DNA of 64,000 nucleotides from Terana coerulea. Its lineage: Eukaryota > Basidiomycota > Agaricomycetes > Polyporales > Phanerochaetaceae. Shown one piece after another: positions 1 through 12,879 of this stretch (position 1 is its first letter; every line of letters starts with the position of its first letter). The translations under genes and the position numbers were made by a program. Where the stretch lies: assembly GCA_024811115.1 (NCBI GenBank), contig JAKOGH010000736.1, forward strand, positions 1 to 64,000. Direction: 5' to 3'. The notes under the pieces were generated by a model. It saw nothing but the letters and a program-made list of their open reading frames with translations. It searched no databases and had not been told where the DNA came from.

Positions 1-389
1 CTGATGGGAAAATCTTGATGGCAAAAACATCCTTATTAAATATATATCATGGAACTCATTGCGAAACTCTTGAGAATCACAAGAAGCTTTGCAAGAGCGC
101 TGTGGGTAAGCCACATTGCCATATTTGAGGTAAAAATTAACTCTAAGTTTGATTGCAGAATTCCCTCAGTTGTGTATCATTCATATTAGATGTTTGGTTG
201 GCATAGACCTTGCAAGCATTTCGCAGTAACAGCCCACTATGACATTTGTTATTTGTGTAGACAGTTAGAATTGTGCTCTCACCTTGTTGCCTTTTGGTAT
301 ATTGAGAGTCATATTCGAAGCCAATCTTGCAGCCTACTTTCTGCATACTCTTAAGAGCTTAATATTGTTGAGAAGTTGCATCGAAATCT

Positions 390-1240
390 CTGCCCTTTCA
401 GTCATTACAGATGCTAATTCTACTTTCGGAAAGATTAACATGATTACGCTAGATAATGCCAGTAATTTCTATAAAATGATGCAAGATCTTGCACAGCTAC
501 TGGCAAGACTTGGCATTGTGTATAGTGTGGATAGCAATCAGATCAAGTGAGTACACTAATATTCAGCGTTTCATTTATTTGCTAAAGCTGATATGCATTT
601 GTATAGATGCTTTCCACATGTGATCAATATTGCAGTCTAAGCTGGCCTGCGAGCTCACAAACATCAATCCATTACTATACACTAATATCAGAGATAATTT
701 GGAGTTCTCTTCAGATGCACCTGGTATGGCAAACACTGCGCTAGCGAGCAATCTTGAGTATGCAAAGGCTCTGGAGTGTAATATTGTTGCTCGTGCGAGG
801 TTATTATTCAGCACCTGCCATGCTTTCAGATAACACCGTGAGCTATTCTGAAGGCTTTTTATTCATCTCAGCCTGCCAAAGCTCTAGCTCTTTCTTGATA
901 TGGATATACACTGGTCATTTGACTCTTGCTATAATTAACCGAGCCCTATATCTCTATCCAGTGAGTGTTTAATTATTTTACCTCATCACCCTTGATTTAA
1001 CCTATACCACTGCAGAATATTGAAGGCTTTGTGCAAGAGCAGAAGCTTAGTGACTAGCTCTTTTCCAAAGTTGAATTCCATGCTCTTAAAAGTATCTGCA
1101 CCTTTCTTTAAGTCCTCTATAGTCTAAAAACTTCTCTCTGCTGAGAAGATCCTGACACTATCTTTAGTCCTATCAGCTTATAAAAAGCTAATTCTGATAC
1201 TCATAGCAATGGTGTGCTGCCTGTTGAAGATTGCCCACAC
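390..1240 (+). pseudogene. hAT-family transposase relic
   Basis: Broken pieces of a DNA-transposon transposase lie in order on the plus strand. I see ITLDNASN near 440-468, then after a probable intron CFPHVINIAV at 608-637, a degraded D-x-x-x-x-W followed by INRALYLYPV near 900-961, and LSAEKILTLSLVLSAY near 1138-1185. This order and these motifs match the RNase H-like core of hAT transposases of the fungal type (known family pattern). Frameshifts and stops separate every block, and no amino-terminal zinc finger or carboxy-terminal dimerisation block could be recognised, so this is a dead fragment. Ends are approximate. Confidence 0.6.
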
Positions 1241-4200
1241 TATTTAGATGACACTGTTCAAGCTTAAACAGTATTTCAATTACTCCTGGAAAATTTGAGT
1301 ATGTGCATTAACTATAAGTACATTATATTTCCACTACACCTGAATATTTTACTCACTGTCTGTTGCACTAGTTCTCAATTCCAATATCAAGCTTGCCTGG
1401 CTTCAGTGCCACTGAAGTGCAGGTAACTACAATGCTGCACAAATGTGGATGTATAAAGTGGCAAGTGCCAGTCTTGCTGTATCTTACTCCCAAGATAGCT
1501 AATATGTATCAATTCAAATGCTGGAATACTGTGTGCATCTGCGGGAACAGAGTGCTCTATTGGACTCATTATCAACTTGTAGTGCGTGTTTCGCCAACCA
1601 GCCAATCAGCATTAGTCAGTCCACTGAACTTACATAAGCAGCTTGCAGGCATCTAGTTGGGATTAGTTGAACACACTTGAAGACTTGGTCAATGTCAAGT
1701 GATGATAGTGCACTGGCAGAGTCTGATAAGTTGAGTCAGAATGGGCAAGCATTGAATGAGGAGACATCGAAGCATGAAAAGATTGTCTCTGCCATGAGGA
1801 CAACAAATCAGTCTGGAACAAGATATCTGAATGGGAAGCTGAGGGCCTTCTCTGCAATGATGACTTAGTTTCGTACTTATGGATCTTATTATATATAAGG
1901 AGATAAATTGCAACTGGTAGTGGTATGCATTAGGATTATTTACTAATGTGCTGGTTTAGGCACAACAACGCAAATTGAAGCTCATGTTTTACTTTGCAAT
2001 GGGCATTCTTTCAATTCAGGCATTCTCTGTGCTCTGCAAGTGGGTCTTCTCTTCCAGAGAAACAGATATGCTGCGGCAATCTAATCTCTTCTGCATTGCT
2101 TGAGATCTTCCATATCTTGAGGTTTAGCATTTAACAAGAGCGCCTGACTTTCACAGATGACTGGCTCCCTGATGTGCAAGCTCGCCACTGTTGAAGTATC
2201 CTAAGATAAGGTTGACAGCCTAATAGCAGAGGGAAGATTGTCAAGGTGATTAAGTTAATTCAAGTGGCCTAGCTATTGTAAACAGCATTAATTCATTGCT
2301 CTACAAATATTGTGCACTTTCTGCACAGAATCTTCCATATATAAGGGGTTTCTAAACCTACTCTACAAGCAAAGGCCCACAAAACACAGTTCTGTACATC
2401 ATCTCGTATTTCAGAGGATGTTTGAGCACCTACTCCAAGGTGACCTTGATGACCATGCTAAGCTCTGCATGCTGCTGTCTCCAAAGTCTCTTCATTGCTT
2501 AAATCATTTGTGTCTTATTCAGCGAATCCTTGGAAGTATAGCTGCTTACATCGCTTATTTCACTCTTTAAGCTACTAGTTGATGACAATATCACACCAAT
2601 GCTTATAGTGATCCTTATTCAAATAGTTGCAGATGCCAACCGTTTGACTATTGCTGACTTCCCATGTCTTCCATATTCCTTTGTCCCTAATTTGTTTAAT
2701 GCTAATGAGTTTTTAGTGCAAAAATAAATGGCATGTAAGACATATAAGATGCATGTGCGGCAGCCAGAAAACTTTGAATCTAGCTTCTCTCAGAAGCACT
2801 CCTCTTTCTCCCGTGCGATTGCTGGTTCTCTCTGCAGTTAAGCTTGTACATAAAATATTAGACTTGACTGGTCAAAGAGGCTGAGCCATTGTTGGGCTTT
2901 CAAAGGATCAATTTGCAGCCGCCAACACTGGGCTCCATTGCTAATGCTAGATGTTTGGCAGTGAGATTGCCCCTGGTATGTGGAGCAACTTGAAGGCCTT
3001 ACACCAAAAGACCGCGGGGCGGGACGGGAAGGGTTGATGCGAGCGTGGTGTATTTGGCTTGCATTGAACCATTCTTTTGAGAGGTATTTGATGGCTCAGA
3101 AGCAGAGGGCTTTCACAATGGCCGTACTTGCTGCATGGATGCCTCTGCTATGTTTAATGCAATAGCATTCAGGGGTGATGTGAATATTGACAATTGACGT
3201 TGTGAATAGTAGTGATGCAAAGGAGAAACCCACTTGCAAATATAACTAAGGATAGAAAGAGTCACTGAATGCAGCAGGATTATAAGTGAAGTTTGAACAT
3301 GGGACTTGCAAAGTATATAATCCTGAGCGTTGCTTTCCATTCACAACCGGTCCCATCACCTCTTCCCTCGCTGCCACTATGTCCAACTTGTAGCATCTAA
3401 CACCTCAAAGTGTCTAGTCTGGAATGTCTCTGGTTGCCACTCAGAATTCGCAGGCACCCATTGACTGCACCAAGCTCTGGTGCTCTACCCTTTGGTTTTC
3501 TCACCATCAATGACTTGACAGGAAGGATCTGCAAATTAGTGCGCAGATCTTATATATGCCAAGGTGTGTACCTCCAGGTGACTCAGCCTGTCAGAGTCTA
3601 ATCTTGTTACTATGTGCTAATGTGCCCATTTTTATCGTACACAACAATGTTCTGTCATTTCCATGGGTTTACTTGTCCGGTGTGCCCACAAAAGGTATAT
3701 TTGCATCGGACAAAGTAAGCCATATGTGCAGGTACAGTGTAGGAGCCATTACTGATGATGTGCTACACAAAGAGCTCATCGCTGTTAATATGCAAAACTG
3801 AGACCTTCACTCTCTTGCCCTTCTATAGCATACCTGCAATAATGGGTGGGCATAGCAGTGCACACATACATACCTCTCTTTGTTGAAACCTCGGCTCTCA
3901 TATATGATGCCCTCTGGCATGATTGGCCTCTTGCAATACTGACACCTGCATCCTGCTCCCATCAAGACAAGCCAAATTATAGCTGTAATGCATGCATTCC
4001 AGCGGATGACATGCACACAGTGAACAGTGAGGTGTTTGGTTGGTGTTTGGTGCTAGAGACTTTACTAATGATCTTTGGAAAATCCCGCTACTGGCAGTCT
4101 GGATTATCTTTATGTTTAATCTCCATCTAACATTTTTATAATACTGTATTACTGAAATGTACATATTGCTATCATTAATGTAGATATCTGTTTACATGAT

Positions 4201-7200
4201 TGTGTTTATTATTGGTTTTCTCCATATATTGGAGGCTTTGTCACAGGGGAATTAGTTGAAAGTGGGCAAAACCCAATTCCCTCAAGTTAAGATGCTGGCT
4301 GCAGGGCATTGACATCTAATGGAGGTCCGCCTGGCTCTGATTTTCTCTTTAAAGAACTAAGGATCAGCGAGCCTTTGATTGCAAATGCCACAAAACAAGC
4401 AAGTTTATATACACGTAACTAGTCTCCAGTGCAGACCAAAAGGAAAAGGTACTGTCATTTCCTATTAAAGTTTGCTCCGATACACATAAAAACACTGGAG
4501 TTTAATGTAGTGTTGTTTGATTTCACAAATGATTACTGAGCTAATTATATTACTGCATTGCTGCTCGGGCACTTATAAAACCTTGCTCCTGCAATAGTCC
4601 CTAAAGCTTTCTTAAAGCATGTCAACTTTATTGATAGTAATTTTTACTTATGAAACATTGCAAGTACCATTTATATATAGTACTCTTTGCATAATTTTAA
4701 AATCAATAGAGCACATAGTGGCAGTCAATAGCTGCAACTACTTTAGCAAGAAGCTATACAACAGTACTGTTGTATTCAGTGCCCATTCTACTCACAAATT
4801 AATATTAAAATACGTATATCTGATAGTATACCATCTTTCCAGCTACTTCTATTGTAGTTGCAAGGCCAACTACTAGGATATGTGCATTTGAGATAGTAGA
4901 CAAGTTGTGCTGTTTGTGTTTTTTACGCGTTAAAAGGTCATAGGTCTTAATAAAGGTTGAACTCATAGGTGCTCACCTGTACTAGCCAAGACTAACACGT
5001 AACACTGGCACCATTATTCTTTCTTGCATCGAATACCTTTTAATTATTTTTCGTTCTATAGTCTTCTCTTTCTCACACATTTTATACTACACTCTTTCAC
5101 TCATTTTATGATATAACTACTATCTGCTAATTGGACTCTCTGACTGTCAGTCGTCAGAGGATCAGCTGGAGCATTAAGTTGCATCTTCTCTGTGAATATT
5201 GCTTTTGCTTTTGTTTATTTAAACTCCTATTTTTCACTTCAGGATATTTTCATGAGGAATTGTAATGTATGGCCTCTAATCATAGATGCCCTGTTCAATG
5301 TTCTACTAGAGTATTCCAATCACCTTTGTTTTTCAAACTTTCCTAACTTTTTCGATTTTCTCACACTCCTATTTCTATAACCCACTGTAATATGGCATCT
5401 AATCAGAGGTGCCCTGTATATCATTTTGTTAACTTATACTAACTTGGGGTCTTTTTGAATTATCAGAATAAAATCAAAACCCAGTCTAATTATTAGTACT
5501 ACCACATTCACCTCTTAAGTGACAACATATTGATATTGTACATAGATTTTAATCACTTATCTATAGCAAATTTTCACTATCTTCCATTCTACCAATAGCC
5601 GTTATTATAATGGGCTACACTTTTGTAAGTTTTCCGGTTAGTGCTACTTATACTACTCTATTACTGCCATAAATTTGACATTTGCACTTTGTGCAGTTTT
5701 CCTATTAGGCAGCTCACCGCGATAAACTGCACCGTTTCACATTTATGGACAACATCACTTGTAATCCCTCGTACGGTGGCTACACGTGTCATACTGCAGG
5801 CTTTGTAAGTCTCTTTCCTGACTCACTTTGTAGACAATAAAGGCATTATTGATCACTTATCTGCATCCCCTCATCCCATGGCAGCCTAGGGAAACCTGGT
5901 GTGCTACTAGCAACGTAAATTTGGAATAGCCCTCACACACGCACTTTCAACTAATGAACTCCACCCCAATCACTACTCGAAGCCCATGCGACGGTTACGC
6001 TATCAAGACCTATCACAACACTGAGGCCTAAAAAACACCATGAGAGAGCATGGGATTGCTAGCATGAGGCCGTGGAGGGCCTTTGCTGAACTCCCCAAGT
6101 GCGTGGCCTACTAATCCTGTTCACTCACTGCTACTCAAGCCTGTTTACGGCCATGCATTTACAGTGCACGGATGGTACTCTTGCAATATAAGTATGAAGC
6201 CACAGGCCCATAATAGGCTTATAATGCATGCACAAATACTAGAGACGCCAAGCACCAAGCATCAAGTGCAACACCAGCACCATTGTGCGGGCGAGCACAG
6301 TGCAGATCCAACGCCGGCAATCCCAATGCAGCAAGCTGATGCTAATGTATATGGTGCAGATATGTAAAATGAAAGAACAACACCACATCAGCGCATGCAA
6401 TTAGCGATGTGCACCACGACAGTTGATATAGGCAAGTGCTACCCCAATATGCCTAGCACTAGGTCAATGCACATGATGCAAAGATGGGACACCGACTTAA
6501 CACATGTGCAATCTCAGTATTGGCACGCGGCATGCCAATTCATAGTGTGCACAGGCCAACGCAAGTGACCATAAAGTAGGCAACTACAATGTAGGCAACC
6601 ATGATGCAGACAGCTATGATGCCAGCTCACATAGCAATTAGCTGCATACAGGGCTGACACGCACAACACAGACAACACAAACATGGTAACCTTATCTGTG
6701 CTGCTACTTCAAGTAATGATGCTGATAAGGCCTGAAGTGCAAGGCACATTGCACTATGACACACTCATGCTGATTAAGATTCAAGGAGAAGGTGGTCTTA
6801 TTGGCAAGTGGCCATAAACAAGTAGCAAGTGCAGCCTACATGAGATGCCCAGGCTATTAGTGGAATAGATGCAATGGGCTAAGGCACATTGCCCATTACT
6901 TACACACCCTCAGTGTTGTATTAGTATAAGTCTTAATACTTATTGTAGCTCATTAGAATATAAATATGTATGACTATGAAATGTGATGTATGTGTACTAA
7001 TGTAAAGCCTCACACAATATAATCAGATTTGAATCATCCTCTAAATTTTTGGTGTAACTCAGCCCAACACCCAAATACAATTGTTATATACACATGGTCC
7101 TAACTGCTGTTCTCAGAAAGTCTGGCTGATCTCGTGTTGCACTAAAAACAGTAAGCACTGAGTCAATAGCCCAATATTGACATGCCTCAGACTCATGGCA

Positions 7201-7329
7201 CCTAAAGTTACTGGAACTCATCAATGACATGTCAAAGGAACTAAGCTTCACAGCCTTGTACTCACCCTCAAATTGCATGCAGAATCTTATTTGCTATACA
7301 TAGCAGTACATCTCTTACATTTCTATCTG
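1241..7329. other. AT-rich region without a recognisable gene
   Basis: About 6 kb of AT-rich sequence with only short open frames, none resembling a known family. A short imperfect direct repeat is visible (around 5257-5303 and 5379-5415, sharing a 'tctaatca...ggtgccctgt'-like core). The composition and frequent stops fit old decayed repeats. No RNA gene or CRISPR-like array was seen. Confidence 0.5.
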
Positions 7330-7748
7330 CATCTGGCCACTTTGCATCCTTGCACTGTGCTAGGAATTGTAAGCAGCAAGGCTCTAGGCTTCTTGTACTC
7401 AGTCTTGAGAGCATTTCAGGCATCTAGAGTCATGTATTTATTGGCCACGTGGTGCTTAATATTAGCCACCACATACATTTAAATAATGCCTAGCACCTTG
7501 TTGTTCTTATCATTCCACAAGGCTGGAGCAATCAGCTCAGCTTTTATTGGAGTTGCTATAATGGCAGGAGTAAGGTGAGGCATGCCGGGCAGAGTGTTCT
7601 GGGTTATTGAGCCGTAGCCTTCAATTAAAAACTAAACTCCACTATAATGTGAAAAGGCTTTGACAGTGTCAGCTCATTCGTGGTAGTTGGTGCCATTAAA
7701 CATTGGTAAGGCCTTATCAACCTTTACCTTATCAAATAAAGAAGACAT
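7330..7748 (-). pseudogene. Ty1/copia gag relic
   Basis: Read on the minus strand from an ATG near 7748, the frame gives a start region with LFDKVKVDKALPMFNGTNYH, then E-stop-A-D-T-V-K-A-F, then EGYGSITQNTLPGMPHLTP. This is the typical beginning of basidiomycete copia Gag (F-x-G-x-N-Y-x-x-W-A). The conserved Trp is now TGA and a later CAA is TAA, both transition-type changes. A gag zinc knuckle and pol were not found nearby, so only the first part of the element survives. Confidence 0.6.
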
Positions 7749-8600
7749 AATCTGCATTGGTAGATGGGATGAGTGAATGTCTATCCAAGACAAACTTCGC
7801 TGAGTGTTGCCTTCTATGTGATTTCTAGAGATGAGAGATTAAAATCTAAATATCAAAATACCAAGCATTGAGTTCTACGGATGATTATGCCATTGACTTC
7901 AATTGTGTATGGTTCTGAGTCATCATATTCACAAGGAAAAAGAAGTGTAATCTCCTCCCTGCTCGTCTTCAAGTCCGAGCGTGAAGTTGTGTGAGGATAG
8001 AGCATGAACCCACTTGTCAAATCCAAAAACTTCAAGGAGTGAAGAATTTCTCCATATAATGCTTAGCTGGTGTCAGAAAACTTTTAGCTGATGTGCCTGA
8101 GTTTCTAAACCTATTGCACTTGGATTGTGCATTGAAAATGCTCAACTATTCCTAAAATTAGGCAATAGTTTCAAAATGTTCCTCTGTTGTGATGGGTGCT
8201 TATAGAAGCAAACCACTTTAGATCAGCTGTAATTGCCAATGGAGCAAACAGAGTTGGGAGAATGACGATTCAAATTCTACACAATTCCGATAAACACTTC
8301 AGATATGTACAAGATATTTAATACAACAAAGAAATGCTTGCAATTCTACTACAGCTTCTTGAAGTAATTTTCCTTAACAACCACACTGAGTGCTTGAATA
8401 ATATAAGCCTGGTTCTTAGGAAAACCCTTGAAGGAAATCTCTCTGATAGCTTTCAAACAGTAATTCCATACCCGGAATTCTCCCTAGTCCTATCCTTTCC
8501 AATATCCTTCAACAAGCAATGGAGGTGGGTAAGCTGGCAGATCAGCTCTTAGAGGTAATCAATTAACATGCAGTTGATGAACTTGTCCTACGTAAAGGTC
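7749..8600. other. Unresolved repeat-like sequence
   Basis: AT-rich sequence upstream of the copia gag relic. A short minus-strand open frame at 7853-8035 contains SGFMLYPHTTSR and YTIEVNGIIIRRTQ but matches no family I recognise. It may be the leader or LTR region of the copia element, but no LTR pair could be identified. Confidence 0.35.
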
Positions 8601-9443
8601 TCAAAGACATCTGTCACGGAGACGAGCTCGACGTGTAGCAAAACGAGCGAATTGGAGTGGATGGAGAATAGATGATAGAACATGTACAAGGAGGGTAACG
8701 AAGGCCAACTCCAAGTAGACCTCTACAAAACAGGCAGGCAGGTGCCGATACTTGTCTTCAATGACTAAGTTAGCATTGCTACTATATATAATGTATCGAA
8801 TACATACCTTGTCTCTAATGACCGAGAGGTCGAGATGAGGACAAGGCCAGAGAGTCCAAAGTGCTAAGTGTCTGAGAACATGGGAAGAATTGAGCCGTGT
8901 TTGGGCGCTAAGCGCCGAGATCATCAGAATGAAGTCCAAGGCTCTGAAGCTGCTACCAGGCCATGTATCTGTGCTAAATAATGCAGGAGAAATGAAAAAT
9001 AATACTATGTATGCATGTCCATCTGCAACAATATCCAGGTGCTTAAGTGTAGTGCTGATCTTCGGATCAAAGATCCAGATGAAGTCAGATGCAGTTAACT
9101 TCTTGAAGTTGAGAAGCACCAGCTTAGATGCAATGAGAGTGAAAATCAGAGCGAGGATATCTAAGAGCCTCTCGGTGAGAGTAGATTTACAAAGACTGGC
9201 TAGGGTGCACTTGCGCTTGGCTTTCTTCTTGGCGCGTCCAAATGCTGTTGTGGATGCACTGTTGGTAAATGGCATGGTTAGCGTTGGAGGTGAATTTGGT
9301 GCAGGTAAAGCAAAAGAGTTGACTACAAGGCTTAGGGCCTTCAAAACCAATGTTGTTGGTGATGTGTTCTTAGCACAAAAATGGTCAAGCTGTTCTTGCG
9401 ACAACTTATAGATGGGAGCAGGATTAAGCAGTTGAGCCGGCAC
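8601..9443 (-). pseudogene. Unrecognised hydrophobic open frame, probably a fragment
   Basis: An open minus-strand frame of about 280 codons without a convincing ATG at its beginning (the frame opens with GTG; the first ATG is well inside). It holds several hydrophobic stretches, for example around residues 92-112 (LLDILALIFTLIASKLVLLNF region) and 145-160, and a basic patch with KKKAKRK near residues 72-78, so the product would be membrane-associated. I do not recognise the family. The middle part recurs at 32.5-32.8 kb, where the frame is destroyed. It may be a decayed member of a dispersed gene family or part of a transposon. Function unknown. Confidence 0.3.
8650..8985 (+). repeat. Dispersed repeat, copy 1
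   Basis: About 335 bp that recurs in the same orientation at about 32494-32820. Shared landmarks are 'attggagtggatg', 'aagttagcattgctac', 'taccttgtc', 'gggcgctaagcgcc' and 'gaagtccaaggctctg'. Both copies lie in transposon-rich flanks. Confidence 0.8.
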
Positions 9444-10142
9444 TATGAGTTATGCAGGAATATTGTCAAAGACAATTCTCTGCTGCGCAATACAAGCAGA
9501 ACTCGACTTGTTAATCTGAGTGTGTAGAAATGTTTGGTAAAACAAAGTCCAGAGAACCAAGGTGTGAGGACACAGCAAAGATAACCAGTAGAGTTGACAG
9601 AGGTAATGAGTAAGAGTGTAAAGCTCAGGGCCCATAACCTAAAAAAGAAGGATACAATTGAACTTAGTGATATTTAGCATATACAGGCTAGTGTATATAC
9701 AAGTAATGTAGGACCTCTGGAACTACTAAGACTTCTGGTACAATACTCAGGTCTATCTATATACAGAGATCTATGCATGTAGCGTATGGTAAGAGGTCAG
9801 GAGACTCTACTCTAGTCCATAGAATACTTGAGGTTGTACTCTGGATCTCCTATATCTATAATGGGTAATAATTCTTGTGGTACTGATAGGTGCTCATGCA
9901 TAGCAGCAGCTAGGCACTTCTATTCTAACAGTTTGCAATTGGCTGCAGCTCAGCTGTGATATGATACCACGGCAGATGTCAACAAAACTGTGTGTACTTT
10001 TGTACACACCGATTCTACTTGAAATCAGGAGTAGATGTCAACTACGCAACACAGGAATCCTACAATTCTGCTGACAAGAACCCCTGCAAAACCGAAACAC
10101 ACCAGATGAAAAGACAATCCAACCCGCCAAAGGATACGAACC
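9444..10142. other. Leader region with no gene seen
   Basis: Sequence before the gag of the first gypsy element. A 5' LTR matching the presumed 3' LTR (17.57 kb) was looked for here and not seen, so the 5' end of that element is either lost or too diverged. Confidence 0.4.
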
Positions 10143-11800
10143 GTGTACGAGAGGCCAACACTAAATCCAAGGAACCATCTCGTCATCTACATCCAATTAC
10201 AATTCCCAGAACTTGTCGATCCCAAATACGTTGCTAACCAGATTGACAAACCTTTCACAGTCTTCATCAATCAAGTTGAAGTAACCTTCAAACACTTCCC
10301 TCGAGTGCCTAGACAAGCAAATCGAATTCTACACTCTAACTTGGAACTCCAACGAGCAGAAATCCAAGCAATACCGAGCAGAAGTTGTAAGAAAACAAGG
10401 AATGGCACAGACAATGGAAGCAAGGATGGATAGGAAGTTTGCAGATGTAGATCGAGGATAAAGGATATCAAGGCTGCGATCATGGCAAATTCAACTTCAG
10501 CAGGATCAACTACAAAGAAATCATCTAAAGTTAACCAAACTGAGGACTCCAGATGAGTTTGACGGCTTAGAAAAACACGTCAAAGTATTCAAGAGAGAGT
10601 GCCAGCTTTATTTTGAAGCATACCCCACTGACTTTGCCATCATAAAGAAGAGAATCATTTTCGCCCTCTCCTATATGACAAAGAGATCAGCCAAATACTG
10701 GGCAGATCTGAAACTCGACGAATACAGAGATAAAGGATATTCCACCACTCTTGCCGAATTTTGGATTGATTTTGATTAAAATCTTTGTCCAACGTGATGA
10801 TACCTCAAACGCATTGAGAAAAATCCAACACCTTAAAAGCAGATCGGAACGAAGACAAGAAGGACACTATCAGGGAAATGGTGATCAAGTTTAAACACCT
10901 CGCATTACAGCTCAAAAGCAGCAATACTGACGCTCAGCTCATTTGGAGCTTCAAGAAATACATCCCCATCAACATGAAGAACCAAATCCGCCTCAGTTCA
11001 GCGATAAAACCAATCACGCTGTCGGTATGGTATGACTCGGTGATTAAATTCATTGAAAACAACGACAACGAAGACGACAAGAGTTACAAATTGCACAAGT
11101 CCGAAGACAGAGACGAGGACACAATGGATGTATCACAAAACTCTAATACTCACCTGCTAGGAATGCTTTGAGGGGTTGGGGAGAGCAGGGGACTTTGAGT
11201 AAAGCGAGTAGAGGAGATATGAATCAACGATGTTGTTGAGTCTGGGGTATTAGCCCTCAGACCAGCCTCCTTATATACATGTGTAGAGGGACCCCAGACA
11301 CTATCTAAGACCTCCAATACCATGTGCTGACTGATATAGTCAGGTGATCCATGACTAAGGCTTGAGCATACCACCGCTCTAACTCCCTTATCAGATCTGA
11401 CCTAGCTATCATGCTAACATCAACACTATCTAGATGTCCTAATCTAGCTACTGTACACTACCAGTACATGATGTCATAGTGACCTCATAGTGAGGTCACT
11501 GTCTAAACGAATCCAGAACTGAGTCCATGATCCTGTGTCCGTATGAGGCATATCCTGATAACCATGCGTCCGTTGCATGGCCAACTGATCAGCATCTTGT
11601 AACGCTGTTGTGACAACTGGGTAACATGTCCCGTGACTTGATGTTACACTCTAAGCGCTGTAGACTAGCGCTGAGGAAATTTGTGACAGGATGTAGATGC
11701 AGTTAGAACCAAAGAGGAAAAGCAGGAGGCTAAGAAGAAGGGCCTATGCTACAATTGTGGAGGTAAGGGACATCTTGCTAAAGATTGTCTAACCAAGAAG
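10143..11800 (+). pseudogene. Element 1 gag with CCHC zinc knuckle
   Basis: Nucleocapsid-type Gag. The capsid-like part includes LRTPDEFDGLEKHV and YFEAYPTDFA followed by RSAKYWADL around 10530-10720. After the inserted solo LTR the frame resumes with a basic stretch and a clear zinc knuckle, CYNCGGKGHLAKDC (C-x2-C-x4-H-x4-C), at 11747-11788. Several frame changes break the ORF. The insertion and frameshifts make it non-functional. Confidence 0.75.
11131..11688 (-). mobile_element. Solo LTR (family A), inserted in gag of element 1
   Basis: A 558-bp copy of the window's main LTR family in reverse orientation. It starts TATCACAAAACT and ends TTTGTGACA, so the LTR proper reads TGTCAC...GTGATA on the minus strand. 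It is flanked by a perfect 5-bp target duplication, GGATG (11126-11130 and 11689-11693). No internal region is present, which indicates LTR-LTR recombination after insertion. Confidence 0.92.
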
Positions 11801-12069
11801 AAGAAATCCTCTAACCAAGACAATGGGAAGAAGCCAAAGCCATGCACCATGGTGCGTAGGGCCACTGTTGTCACAAATAATGAGCTCCAGCGACAGGAAT
11901 CCAAGGATTCTGACGAAGAAGACGAGGACGGAGAAGCAGTCATCCGCAACCTCATCAGCTCACTTCTAAAAAGCAGTGCAAAAACTTGGCCAAAGGTCTT
12001 GGAAAGGATTTTTCCTAAAAGAGCCTACCTCAACTTCAGCTCCTGTTTGCATCTCCACCTACTCTGTAC

Positions 12070-12534
12070 TTATAGCGAAAATGAATGCAATGTCTATGCG
12101 CATCCCTATAATGTTGAAAGAAAAGAGAATTGTCGAAACACCTGCCCTTGTAGATTTGGGGAGCAGGAGAAACATTCATTTCTGAGAAAATGGTGAAGAA
12201 ACTCAAGTTTAGGCCACAAAAACTCAAACGAACCATCGCGGTGTTTAATGTTGATGGCACTCCAAGCCGTCAAGGATGCATCACATATGAAGTAGAGATA
12301 CCTATGACAGTCAGAGGCCGCACCATTCAAACGAACTTCCTTATCACGAACTTAGGCAGAGAGGAAGTCATTCTTGGCATCACCTGGCTCAAGGAAAGAA
12401 ACCCCATTATCAACTGGAAGAACGGACACCTTCAGTTTGGAAACCGAGTCTCGGTAAAGGTACTACCAGACGGCGACAATCGAAGAATCAACAAGCTGTT
12501 GCCTGAGGACTCCCAAAATCTTGCGGCCAGCTGA
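12070..12534 (+). pseudogene. Element 1 retropepsin-like protease region
   Basis: The region carries the family pattern of a gypsy aspartic protease: a strand ending in PALVDLGS, then NFLITNLGREEVILGITWL and IINWKNG. The active-site triad expected as D-S/T-G reads D-L-G at 12153-12161, a substitution likely to abolish cleavage. A frameshift lies between the active-site strand and the remainder of the domain. Confidence 0.7.
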
Positions 12535-12879
12535 TAAACCAATAATTAATTTCACTTAACTACAAGCAGTCGACCCTATGACACCTAGAGAATTAGAAGA
12601 AGGCAATATTCTATACTCCCATATACCAGGAGAAGAATAGCTTACAGTGGTAACCTGGACCGAAGACATGGATTTTATAGCAATGAGAGCACTATAGATC
12701 AACACTAAGGTCAACCCGGCAATGGAATTCACGCAAAAGCCAATACTCAGACTACAACTCAAGTACCAGATAAATACCAAAAGTACGCGTCAGTATTTAA
12801 GAAGAAGGCTTCGAACGATTCCGAAATCCCTGTCTGTACGATCATGCCATTGACCTCAAAGAAGACTTTGTGCTGAAAG

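Noticed and set aside
9640..10000. Possible 5' LTR of gypsy element 1
   Set aside because: No shared sequence with the presumed 3' LTR at 17571-17970 could be found by inspection.
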